From Stutzerimonas chloritidismutans AW-1 (GTDB taxonomy: Bacteria; Pseudomonadota; Gammaproteobacteria; Pseudomonadales; Pseudomonadaceae), in assembly GCF_000495915.1 (NCBI RefSeq), contig NZ_AOFQ01000004.1, forward strand, positions 1 to 64,000: a DNA stretch of 64,000 nt. The letters are read 5' to 3'. Position numbers and translations under genes: made by a program. The notes under the pieces were generated by a model. The model had not been told where the DNA came from, ran no database searches, and worked only from the letters and a program-made list of their open reading frames with translations. Below are positions 1-7,282 of this stretch, in pieces (position 1 is the first letter of the stretch; every line of letters begins with the position of its first letter).

Positions 1-151
1 CCCCCCGCCACAGATGGCCGCCGGTATAGGGGTCTCTGGCCTCGACAAACCAGGCCATCAGCAGCAAGGAACTGATCAAGGCGCCAGCCGCTTCCTGCTC
101 GTCAGGCACAGGCAGCGTATGCTTTCGCCAGCCACTTAGAAAAGACAGCAT
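1..151 (-). CDS. HD-GYP domain phosphohydrolase, N-terminal part (cut by window edge)
   Basis: Only the first 50 codons are in the window; the gene continues beyond position 1. The ATG at 151 is preceded by a GAGAGGG ribosome site. Residues around 34-49 read VEARDPYTGGHLWR, which is the usual start of a c-di-GMP-type HD-GYP domain, where this His belongs to the metal-binding set. The family hydrolyses cyclic-di-GMP or a related nucleotide in the cytoplasm. The short leader before the HD motif suggests a protein without a long N-terminal sensor. It lies at the far end of the accessory block that ends in recA. The family call rests on one strong motif; the substrate cannot be judged from this fragment. 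Confidence 0.6.
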   Translation of the reverse strand, partial: MLSFLSGWRKHTLPVPDEQEAAGALISSLLLMAWFVEARDPYTGGHLWRG

Positions 152-254
152 CAATAATCCCTCTCAGAACAGACCGGCCCCTCCCGTAAAGCCTAGGAAG
201 CAACCCCTAAAACGCTCATCTCTGGCCAGCCAGCAAACCACACCCCACTGCAGC

Positions 255-599
255 CTAGTGGAGCACTGTTGAGTTCGTGTTCTCGATTCGTTGTAACTGC
301 AGATCATCCACACACATCAAGTTCACCACCCAGGACTCGGGCAACACTGCCGGGCGGCTGAAGGTACTCACACCACACCCCTGGCAAAAGTAATGCCTGG
401 CCTTCAGCGTGCCGAAGCGATACTCACGCAAATGCTCCTTACCTGAGCGTATGCACAACTGAGCTTCGGTGATGGCATGCCACAACACACCTTTACGTCG
501 GCAGTAAGCGCAATGGCACCTCAACACCTCTGTGGGCATGCAACTGACTTCAAAACGCACCAGCCCACAATGGCAGGCGCCTCGATACGACTCGGCCAT
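255..599 (-). CDS. GFA / CENP-V family protein
   Basis: This 114-residue protein has the zinc-binding cysteine pattern of the GFA (glutathione-dependent formaldehyde-activating enzyme-like, CENP-V) family: C9-x-C11, C28-x-C30-x2-C33 and C72-x2-C75. The length is close to that of minimal members. The ATG at 599 follows a GGGAGGG ribosome site. Family members bind zinc and sometimes glutathione adducts, but most have no proven substrate, and calling it a formaldehyde-glutathione lyase would go too far. It stands alone, convergent with nothing, in the accessory block between the HD-GYP gene and a small secreted protein on the same strand. Confidence 0.75.
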   Translation of the reverse strand: MAESYRGACHCGLVRFEVSCMPTEVLRCHCAYCRRKGVLWHAITEAQLCIRSGKEHLREYRFGTLKARHYFCQGCGVSTFSRPAVLPESWVVNLMCVDDLQLQRIENTNSTVLH

Positions 600-725
600 A
601 GACTGCCCTCCCGGTCAAAGGAATGCCGACTCCGGCCAAGACGCAACAATGGGTTGGCACCTCCTTGTGCCCAGGGATAAAGAAGCCAGCGTGGTCGGCC
701 CCTCCTCCAACAGACAGCCCCCCCA

Positions 726-1070
726 TCAATGCTGGCTACCATAGATGGCACGGTCACGCAGGATGGGCGATTTGTAGCTTGGTTCAGGTTGGCTCTGCTG
801 CGCATCCAGCGTGTCGTCCAGGCTGCCGGCAGCAGTCGGTTGCTCTTCGATCAGCTGGACAAAACGCTGGCCCTCTTCGCTCCGACCACGTTGCGCAGCC
901 AATGCCTGCAGGCGTTGTTGATTGCGCATAACCCGCTCACTACCGCCTTCGGCGAGCAGCAGTTGCGGGGCCTGAGCGGACCAGGGCGATAGATTTTCCG
1001 AAGCCTGAGCCGCAGTGCCAAAGCCCACCAGCAGAGTGGCCAGAGCGGTCATGGTGATTAAGGTTTTCAT
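726..1070 (-). CDS. Small secreted protein of unknown function
   Basis: The 114-residue product starts with a clear Sec signal peptide (MKT, a hydrophobic stretch, then AQAS as the likely cleavage site near residue 23). The mature part is polar, rich in Gln, Arg and Glu, with no cysteine and no motif I recognise, so it is probably periplasmic. The ATG at 1070 has a good AGAGGA ribosome site. The left end of the IS66 element begins only 46 bp upstream of the start codon, so the original promoter has probably been separated from the gene. Expression, if any, may now depend on the element. Confidence 0.6.
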   Translation of the reverse strand: MKTLITMTALATLLVGFGTAAQASENLSPWSAQAPQLLLAEGGSERVMRNQQRLQALAAQRGRSEEGQRFVQLIEEQPTAAGSLDDTLDAQQSQPEPSYKSPILRDRAIYGSQH

Positions 1071-1145
1071 GATGTAATCCTCTTAAGTTGTCTTACATCA
1101 CTCAGATGACTGGCCGTAAGCGTCTAGCCAAGTCACCTTCCCAAG

Positions 1146-1264
1146 CTGTATCACACGGTGCACGGGTAGGCTGTATCACATGCTGCACGCCTGCTCTGTA
1201 TCACACGCTGCACGCATAAAAATCAGTGCGAGACTATTACGGGTAGGCTGTTTGGGGTGATACA
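1146..1264. repeat. 25-bp tandem repeats inside the left end of the IS66 element
   Basis: A 19-bp unit, CTGTATCACAnGnTGCACG, occurs three times at 1146-1164, 1171-1189 and 1196-1214 with an exact 25-bp period. Its core TGTATCAC recurs inverted (GTGATACA) at 1257-1264. The block sits between the left terminal repeat and the stop codon of tnpC. Spacing of about two and a half helical turns would suit cooperative protein binding. Subterminal transposase binding is one explanation; I cannot show it. Confidence 0.6.
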
Positions 1265-1286
1265 CCGCTGTCGTTATTTGCTTGCC

Positions 1287-2831
1287 TCAGGCAGGCATCC
1301 ACTGATGTGGGAGCAGTTGGCCGATCTCGCTCGCCCGTTGCGTCGGCAGGCGCATCAGCACATCTCTCAGATAGGCATACGGGTCGTGACCGTTAAGGCG
1401 CGCCGACTGGATCAGGCTCATGATCGCCGCCGCCCGTTTGCCGCTGCGTAGCGAGCCGGCAAACAGCCAGTTCGAGCGTCCAAGCGCCCAAGGCCGGATC
1501 TGGTTCTCGACCCGATTGTTGTCGATGGGCACGGCGCCGTCATCCAGGTAGCGCGTCAGCGCTTTCCAGCGTTTAAGGCTGTAGTCGAGTGCCTTGGCGG
1601 TCGCTGATCCATCAGGCACCAGGTCGCGCTGGGCCAGCATCCATTTATGCAGCGCGTTGAGGATCGGCGAGGTTTTTCCCTGCCGTATCCGCCACCGATC
1701 CTCAGCACTCAAGTCACGCGCCTGCCGTTCGATTTCATAGAGGCCGGCGATCGAGTGCAGCGCCTGCTCGGCCAACTGGCTTTTGTTAGCTACGTGCAGG
1801 TCGAAGAACTTGCGCCGGGCGTGGGCCATGCAGCCGATTTCGGTGATGCCTTGCTCGAAGCTGGCCTTGTAGCCCGCAAAATCATCACAGACCAGCTTGC
1901 CGCCCCAGGAGCCGAGGAAGTTACGTGCGTGTTCGCCAGCGCGGCTCGGGCTGAAGTCGTAGACCACCGCCTTCAGGTCGGCGAAGGGCGTGGTGCAGTA
2001 AGCCCAAACGTAAGCCCGATGGGTTTTCTTCTCGCCTGGGGCCAGCATCTGCACCGGGGTTTCGTCGGCGTGAATCACACCTTGCGCCAGTACCGCTTCG
2101 CGCAAGGCGTCGACCAGCGGCTGGAGCTGCACGCCGGTTTGTCCGACCCACTGTGCCAATGTCGAGCGCGCGATAGGTAGACCCGCACGGCCAAAGATCT
2201 TCTCTTGCCGGTACAGCGGCAGATGGTCGGCGTATTTGGCCACCATGACATGAGCCAGCAGGCCGGCAGTGGGGATGCCCTTGTCGATCACCTGAGCTGG
2301 CACCGGTGCCTGGATCAGCGTCTCACACTGGTCGCAGACCCACTTGCCACGGATGTGCCGTTCCACCGTGAAGGTGCCCGGCGTGTAGTCGAGCTTTTCG
2401 CTGACGTCCTCGCCGATCCGCTTGAGCTGGCAGCCGCAGGCACACTGGGTGTTGTCCGGCTCGTGATGGATCAGGGTGCGCGGAAACTGGGCCGGTAGCG
2501 GCGCACGCTTGGGCTGCTGGCGGGGTTCGCCCTGGGCCGCTGGGGGATTTACGGCTTTCAGTTCTGCCTCGATAGCGGCGATATCGGTGTCGAGCAGTTC
2601 ATCAAGCAGGCTGATCTGATCGGGGCTCAGTTGCTCACTTCGCTTGGCGAACTTGTGACGCTTGAGGATCGCGATCTCGTGGGCCAACTGCTCGTTGCGG
2701 GTCTTGTGGAAGTGAACCTGCTGGCTGAGACCGGATACCTGCTGATCAAGGTGGACGACACGCTCGGCCAACTGCGCGGCCAGTTCGCGCAGTTGCTCGG
2801 GGGTCAGATGGTCGAAGGTCGTCGAGGGCAT
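1287..2831 (-). CDS. tnpC: IS66 transposase TnpC
   Basis: The 514-residue protein is the large DDE transposase of IS66 elements. It has an N-terminal leucine-rich helical part (about residues 10-60), a zinc-binding CxCG region around residue 132, and a catalytic core with HADET, a CDDFAGY block and the final DNNRVEN-IRP motif that supplies the catalytic Glu. It is intact and of normal length. It lies downstream of tnpB after a gap of 88 bp. The C-terminal IS66 motif is also present (RSGKRAA, then SARLNG). Confidence 0.92.
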   Translation of the reverse strand: MPSTTFDHLTPEQLRELAAQLAERVVHLDQQVSGLSQQVHFHKTRNEQLAHEIAILKRHKFAKRSEQLSPDQISLLDELLDTDIAAIEAELKAVNPPAAQGEPRQQPKRAPLPAQFPRTLIHHEPDNTQCACGCQLKRIGEDVSEKLDYTPGTFTVERHIRGKWVCDQCETLIQAPVPAQVIDKGIPTAGLLAHVMVAKYADHLPLYRQEKIFGRAGLPIARSTLAQWVGQTGVQLQPLVDALREAVLAQGVIHADETPVQMLAPGEKKTHRAYVWAYCTTPFADLKAVVYDFSPSRAGEHARNFLGSWGGKLVCDDFAGYKASFEQGITEIGCMAHARRKFFDLHVANKSQLAEQALHSIAGLYEIERQARDLSAEDRWRIRQGKTSPILNALHKWMLAQRDLVPDGSATAKALDYSLKRWKALTRYLDDGAVPIDNNRVENQIRPWALGRSNWLFAGSLRSGKRAAAIMSLIQSARLNGHDPYAYLRDVLMRLPTQRASEIGQLLPHQWMPA

Positions 2832-2919
2832 GTGGCCGATTGTGACGGCCCCGTCCTTACCTGACGATAAGGCGTTCGGTGAATTGCCGCGCAGCGATGG
2901 TTGATAGCCGATGCGGGTG

Positions 2920-3255
2920 TTACAGCAGGCTGATCGCGGCGTCCTGCCCCAGCCGTTTCCAAGGCAGGCCGACCACCAGCGCTTGCAACTGCTCGGGGTT
3001 CAGCTCGCGCTGCGTGCCCTGCTCGCGACCGGGCCAAACGAAGCCGCCCTCGTTAAGGCGGCGGGCCGCGAGCCAGACACCGAAGCCGTCGTGCACCAGC
3101 ACTTTCATCCGGTTAGCGCGCTTGTTGGTGAACAGGTAAGCCGTGTGCGGCTGCGCCGCACCGAACACCTGAACAACCCGCGCCAGGGCTGTTTCAGTGC
3201 CGGCGCGCATGTCCAGTGGCTCGGTGGCCAGCCAGATGCGTTCGATGCGGATCAT
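2920..3255 (-). CDS. tnpB: IS66 accessory protein TnpB (Orf2)
   Basis: The 111-residue protein begins MIRIERIWLATEPLDMR, the conserved opening of IS66 Orf2/TnpB, and carries the family's NKRANRMKVLVHD and GFVWPGR segments. The reading frame is open further upstream, but the ATG at 3255 overlaps the tnpA stop in an ATGA and matches the family start. TnpB is required for transposition of IS66 elements, although its biochemical role is not settled. Confidence 0.9.
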   Translation of the reverse strand: MIRIERIWLATEPLDMRAGTETALARVVQVFGAAQPHTAYLFTNKRANRMKVLVHDGFGVWLAARRLNEGGFVWPGREQGTQRELNPEQLQALVVGLPWKRLGQDAAISLL

Positions 3256-3626
3256 GCGAGCAGCCCGCGAAGCAAACGTGCACAGCCCTCGCCGTCCTCC
3301 ACCGGCCAGTGCACCGACAGACTGCCGGCGTGGTAGGGAATTTCGATTCGTATCGTCAGCTCCTCGGAGCCGGTACGCCCGGCAGGCAGAAAGCCGAGCG
3401 GCACCGGGACAAAGCGTGCAGACACGACCGGTAGCGGCTCGCGCTGCTTGCGAATCCATTTATGCACCAGGTTGGCATTGAGCCCGTGACTGAGCGCCAC
3501 GCCGGCGACGGAAGCCCCGGACTGGGCGCACTCTTCGATGACTTGGGCCTTGAAAGCCTTGGGGAATGTACGGCGCTGTCGAGACACGAAACCCTCCAGA
3601 AAGTGGCTTGAAATGGTGTCCACCAA
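3252..3626 (-). CDS. tnpA: IS66 accessory protein TnpA (Orf1, helix-turn-helix)
   Basis: The 124-residue protein has an IS3/IS66 Orf1-type helix-turn-helix: RRTFPKAFKAQVIEEC, then GASVAGVALSHGLNANLVHKW at about residues 18-58. This segment likely binds the element ends. It overlaps tnpB by 4 bp (ATGA), which implies translational coupling. A 12-bp-armed palindrome covers its first codons. The start could be slightly downstream, because the first 12 residues are encoded by the palindrome. Confidence 0.85.
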   Translation of the reverse strand: MVDTISSHFLEGFVSRQRRTFPKAFKAQVIEECAQSGASVAGVALSHGLNANLVHKWIRKQREPLPVVSARFVPVPLGFLPAGRTGSEELTIRIEIPYHAGSLSVHWPVEDGEGCARLLRGLLA

Positions 3627-3643
3627 AAATAGGTGGACACCAT
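3612..3643. repeat. Perfect palindrome at the start of IS66 tnpA
   Basis: ATGGTGTCCACC, a short AT-rich spacer, then GGTGGACACCAT form a near-perfect inverted repeat with 12-bp arms spanning the tnpA start region. It could form a hairpin in the transposase mRNA or bind a regulator. It lies 46 bp inside the right terminal repeat. Confidence 0.7.
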
Positions 3644-3825
3644 GCCGTTATCGGGAAGAAGCGGGGAGATGGGTTCGGCGGACGGTTACCCAGCGTGTAC
3701 CTTTGTTACAGCCAGCAGTTTTCTCGTCACCTTGACCGACGAACGTCGCTTGATCCCACAGCAACACGAGCAGTAAGGTGCAGCGGCACGCCGGCTCAAT
3801 ACCGCCCTGTCCTAAGGAGCCTTTC

Positions 3826-4494
3826 TTGCCAAAGCTCTCGCCCCATTTCCTGCAACTGCCACGCGTGCTTGCCCTGCTACTGCTTTTGCACATGCAGAGT
3901 TGGACACTTGCCCATGCAGGGGGCGACATGGCGAGGGGCGAACACAGCTCCGCCGAACGCCTGCAGGCTTGGCACAAGCTGATGCACGACTTGGCGGGGG
4001 CCTCCGAATCGCAGCAACTTCAGCAGGTCAATCGTTTTTTCAATACCCATGTCCGCTACGCAGAAGATATCGATCTGTGGGGCGTCAGCGATTACTGGGC
4101 CTCACCTGAAGAAACCCTTGAGCGAGGTGCAGGTGACTGTGAAGACTTTGCTCTGGCCAAGTACTTCACCCTTCGCCTATTGGGCGTCGCACCTGAGCAT
4201 CTGCGTTTGCTGTACACCACCCTAGCCGGCAATGGCCAGGCGCATATGGTGCTGGCCTATTGGCCTACCCCGCAGCACGAGGGGCTGGTTCTGGATAATC
4301 TGGACGCTGACCTGACCCCTGTGCTGCAACGCCAGGATCTGCGTATCCAGTTTGCATTCGATGCCCGCCACCTCTACAAGCCAGAAGGTGAAACGCTGCG
4401 GGCAGTGGCCGATGCCGCTCTGCTGCCCGCCTGGCGCACCCTGCTGCAGCGGATGGCAGGGGCTCAGTTAAGCCTGGCGCAGTTGCAGCCATAG
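3826..4494 (+). CDS. LapG-like transglutaminase-type cysteine protease, exported
   Basis: The 222-residue protein belongs to the bacterial transglutaminase-like cysteine protease family (BTLCP; LapG is the best-known member). Catalytic residues are visible: Cys105 in GAGDCEDFA, His140 in QAHMVLAY and Asp157 in VLDNL. LapG works in the periplasm, cutting the large adhesin LapA when LapD releases it at low c-di-GMP. A TTG at 3826 is chosen as start because AAGGAG lies six bases upstream and the result is a clean signal peptide ending in AHA. An upstream GTG at 3778 is possible but has poorer context. No lapD or lapA neighbour is seen here; the only c-di-GMP-related gene nearby is the HD-GYP fragment at the window edge. 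Confidence 0.8.
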   Translation: MPKLSPHFLQLPRVLALLLLLHMQSWTLAHAGGDMARGEHSSAERLQAWHKLMHDLAGASESQQLQQVNRFFNTHVRYAEDIDLWGVSDYWASPEETLERGAGDCEDFALAKYFTLRLLGVAPEHLRLLYTTLAGNGQAHMVLAYWPTPQHEGLVLDNLDADLTPVLQRQDLRIQFAFDARHLYKPEGETLRAVADAALLPAWRTLLQRMAGAQLSLAQLQP

Positions 4495-4634
4495 CCTGGC
4501 ATGCATTGCACGCCGTAATGCGCTTGTTGCCCCTGAAAATTTCATAAAACACACCGAACCACATCCTGGACCTGCGTTTATTTCAGTTTTTGCAATAAGC
4601 TAAAGACTCTGCGGACATGGAACAGGAGCCGAAC

Positions 4635-5549
4635 GTGGATCGCTTTCAGGAAATGCAGGTCTTTGTCGCGGTAGCCGATGAGCAGAGTTTTGCCTCAGCC
4701 GCGCGGCGGCTGAACATGTCTGCCCCCAGTGTGACCCGTGCCGTGGCGGCTCTTGAGGAACGCATCGGGACTCGATTGCTCGCCAGAACAACCCGCAGCC
4801 TGCATATCACTGAGGCCGGTCAGCGCTATCTGGCAGACTGCCGGCGGATTCTGGCCGAGCTGGAAGAGGCCGAAGAGTCAGCGGCCGGCAGTCATGCGGT
4901 TGCCCGTGGGCAATTGAACGTGACCGCTCCCGTACTGTTCGGCGAACTGTTCGTGACACCGCTGCTGGTGGATTACCTTGCTCAGTATCCGCAGGTCCAG
5001 GCCAAGGCGCTGCTGGTCGATCGTGTGGTCAATATGGCGGAAGAAGATATCGATGTGGCCATTCGCATTGGAGACCTGCCCGAGAACAATCTGCACCGGG
5101 TTAAGGTCGGTTCAGTGCGTCGGGTTATCTGCGCCTCCCCCGGCTTTCTGGCCGAATACGGCCGCCCGCAACATCCCAATGATCTGCGTGACGCCTCAGT
5201 GGTTCTGGCCGCGAGCAGCACGCTGGTCAGCGACTGGCAATTTATGGGGCCTGAAGGTGCGATCACGGTCAGGCCACAACCGCGGCTGGTGGTCTCGGCC
5301 AATCAGGCAGCGATCCGTGCTGCATGCGCCGGTTGGGGACTGACTCGCGTACTGTCATACCAGATTGCCCGGCAAGTCGAGGCTGGCGAGCTGGAAATCG
5401 TGCTGGCCGACTATGAGCTGCCATTGCTGCCTATCCATGTGGTCTACCAAGGCGGGCGCAAGCTATCGGCCAAGCTTCGCACTTTTGTCGATTTCTGCAC
5501 CAGCACCCTGCAACAGAACCCGGCACTCAACCCGGTGCAGGACGCCTGA
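4635..5549 (+). CDS. LysR-family transcriptional regulator (first of a pair)
   Basis: The 304-residue protein has an N-terminal winged helix-turn-helix (DRFQEMQVFVAVADEQSF through RTTRSLHITEAG, residues 1-65) and a C-terminal substrate-binding domain, the LysR layout. A GTG at 4635 is preferred over the ATG at 4617 because AGGAG sits at 4624-4628 with ideal spacing and the family starts there. It is followed after one base by a second LysR gene of the same subfamily. The two proteins share the same framework (MxVFxAVAE, ARTTRSL versus LQRSTQG, FGELFVTPLL versus FGQFLFTPVL), so they look like a tandem duplication. They probably control the GST/reductase genes downstream; the inducer is unknown. 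Confidence 0.88.
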   Translation: MDRFQEMQVFVAVADEQSFASAARRLNMSAPSVTRAVAALEERIGTRLLARTTRSLHITEAGQRYLADCRRILAELEEAEESAAGSHAVARGQLNVTAPVLFGELFVTPLLVDYLAQYPQVQAKALLVDRVVNMAEEDIDVAIRIGDLPENNLHRVKVGSVRRVICASPGFLAEYGRPQHPNDLRDASVVLAASSTLVSDWQFMGPEGAITVRPQPRLVVSANQAAIRAACAGWGLTRVLSYQIARQVEAGELEIVLADYELPLLPIHVVYQGGRKLSAKLRTFVDFCTSTLQQNPALNPVQDA

Positions 5550-5550
5550 A

Positions 5551-6477
5551 ATGAACCGTTATCAGCAGATGAAGGTGTTTCTGGCCGTGGCCGAGACACT
5601 CAGCCTGGCTGCTGCGGCCAAGCATCTGCACCTGTCATCGGCCACCGTGACCAGGGCCGTGGACGCCCTGGAAAACCGCCTGGGTATCCCATTGCTCCAG
5701 CGCAGCACCCAAGGCGTGACCCTGACAGCGGCCGGCGAACAATTCCGGCATGACAGCCAGCGCATCCTTGGCGAGGTCTGGGCCGCAGAAGCGTCTGCCA
5801 GAGGGCTGCACCACAACGTGTGTGGACGCATCAATCTGAGCATGCCCCTGCTGTTTGGCCAATTTCTGTTCACTCCCGTCCTGCTTGAATACCTGACGCA
5901 GTACCCTCAGGTGCAGATTTGCGTGCAGTACCAGGAACATTGCCCCAACCTGCATGAAGAAGGCGTGGATGTGGCGGTGGCTATCGGCCCCCTGCCCGAC
6001 TCATCCCTGTTCGCGTTCAAGGTCGGCAGCTCTCGCCCCGTTATTTGTACCAGCCCAGCGTATCTGCTCGCTCATGGTGAACCGCAACACCCTTCTGAGC
6101 TGCGGACTCACTCGATCATCCACACCAGTAGCGATGCGCAGACATCGGAATGGACTTTCCGCCAGGACGACCAACCTTTAAGCGTGCGTATCGCGCCGAG
6201 ACTGCACTGTACAACCAGTCAGGCAGCCATTATCGCCGCGTGTCAAGGTTCTGGGCTGGCTCGCTGCATGGCCTATCAGGTGCATGAACAGCTCGGCACG
6301 AAGCAACTGCGCAGCGTACTTGCCCCATATGCCCCTGCCGATCTGGATATCCACCTGGTCTACCGCGAAGGGCGACGGGCAACCGAGCGAGTCCGCAGCT
6401 TTATCGACTTCGTAGTCGCACGGCTGCGTCAGCACCCCGCCATTAGCGAAGCGGCTTTATTTCACTTATTGAAATAA
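5551..6477 (+). CDS. LysR-family transcriptional regulator (second of a pair)
   Basis: The 308-residue LysR regulator starts at the ATG at 5551, one base after the preceding stop. The frame is open further upstream, but that stretch is the shadow of the first gene. The helix-turn-helix covers residues 1-65 (MNRYQQMKVFLAVAETLSL onward) and the effector-binding domain follows. It is a paralogue of its neighbour. Tight spacing means both are made from one transcript, which makes redundancy, heteromer formation or divided ligand specificity possible. The GST gene follows 122 bp downstream, so the downstream genes may have their own promoter. Confidence 0.88.
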   Translation: MNRYQQMKVFLAVAETLSLAAAAKHLHLSSATVTRAVDALENRLGIPLLQRSTQGVTLTAAGEQFRHDSQRILGEVWAAEASARGLHHNVCGRINLSMPLLFGQFLFTPVLLEYLTQYPQVQICVQYQEHCPNLHEEGVDVAVAIGPLPDSSLFAFKVGSSRPVICTSPAYLLAHGEPQHPSELRTHSIIHTSSDAQTSEWTFRQDDQPLSVRIAPRLHCTTSQAAIIAACQGSGLARCMAYQVHEQLGTKQLRSVLAPYAPADLDIHLVYREGRRATERVRSFIDFVVARLRQHPAISEAALFHLLK

Positions 6478-6599
6478 AGGATTGCCATTTCTGACGATTC
6501 TTAAAGTCTTCAACCGACAGCATGATGCGCCCATCAGCGCGATATCCGTTGGCCTACGCCACCGCCTGAGTCATTCCCTAGGACTATCTGGAGCTCATC

Positions 6600-7229
6600 A
6601 TGTCAGACACCATCAAACTGTTCCGTCACCCTCTCTCGGGCCACGCTCATCGTGTCGAGCTGATGCTTTCACTGCTCGATGTACCGGCAGAGTTGGTTTT
6701 CGTCGACCTGGCCAAGGGGGCGCACAAACAACCCGAATTTCTCGCCATGAACCCTTTTGGCCAGGTGCCGGTAATCGACCACAACGGCACAGTGCTCAGC
6801 GACTCCAATGCCATCCTCGTCTATCTGGCCAAGAAGTATGACGACAGCGGCCGTTGGCTGCCGGAAGACCCCCTTACCGCCGCCAAGGTGCAACGTTGGC
6901 TGTCAGTGGCGGCCGGCCCTCTGGCCTCAGGCCCTGCAACTGCACGTTTGATTACCGTGTTCGGCGCGCCCTATGACGCTGAATCGACCATTGCGCGCGC
7001 CCATGCACTACTCAAGGTGATTGAGCAGGAACTGGCTGCTAGCCCATTCCTGGTCGGCGACCATCCGAGCATCGCTGACGTGGCCTGCTACTCCTATATT
7101 GCCCATGCCCCTGAAGGAAACGTGGACCTGAGTGATTACCCTCACCTACGCAGCTGGCTGCAGCGTATCGAGGCGCTGCCGGGATTCGTGCCCATGCAAC
7201 GCACAGCTGTAGGCTTGCAAAGCGCCTGA
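6600..7229 (+). CDS. Glutathione S-transferase
   Basis: The 209-residue protein has the two-domain GST fold. The N-terminal thioredoxin-like part (residues 1-80) carries [24 protein letters not shown] with the cis-proline, and the glutathione-contacting DSNAIL. The C-terminal all-helical part has [17 protein letters not shown], the usual N-capping Asp motif. GGAG lies ten bases before the ATG. It acts in the cytoplasm on electrophiles or as a glutathione-dependent reductase. It heads the set that continues with a flavin/iron-sulfur reductase 53 bp downstream, so both probably serve one detoxification or catabolic pathway of unknown substrate. Confidence 0.9.
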   Translation: MSDTIKLFRHPLSGHAHRVELMLSLLDVPAELVFVDLAKGAHKQPEFLAMNPFGQVPVIDHNGTVLSDSNAILVYLAKKYDDSGRWLPEDPLTAAKVQRWLSVAAGPLASGPATARLITVFGAPYDAESTIARAHALLKVIEQELAASPFLVGDHPSIADVACYSYIAHAPEGNVDLSDYPHLRSWLQRIEALPGFVPMQRTAVGLQSA

Positions 7230-7282
7230 TACCTCACTGGCCCCGCTCCATGGGGCCAGCCTTAACGCCTGGAGCCATGGCC

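Larger units (their letters stand above)
1116..3689. mobile_element. IS66-family insertion sequence
   Basis: Three genes on the minus strand (tnpA, tnpB, tnpC) in the usual IS66 order are enclosed by imperfect terminal inverted repeats. The left end begins GTAAGCGTC at 1116; the right end, read from 3689 on the other strand, begins GTAACCGTC. About 14 of the first 22 bases agree, and both start with the GTAA typical of this family. The length of 2574 bp is normal. The flanking 8-mers (gactggcc and ccagcgtg) do not match, so no target duplication is visible. Either the element has recombined since insertion or one end is set slightly wrong. Confidence 0.8.

Noticed and set aside
1146..1214. 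Three spaced repeats considered as a CRISPR array
   Set aside because: The units are 19 bp with 6-bp gaps, far too short for spacers, and no cas genes are present.
1108..3697. An 8-bp target duplication around the IS66 element
   Set aside because: The flanking 8-mers gactggcc and ccagcgtg do not match, so no duplication is claimed.
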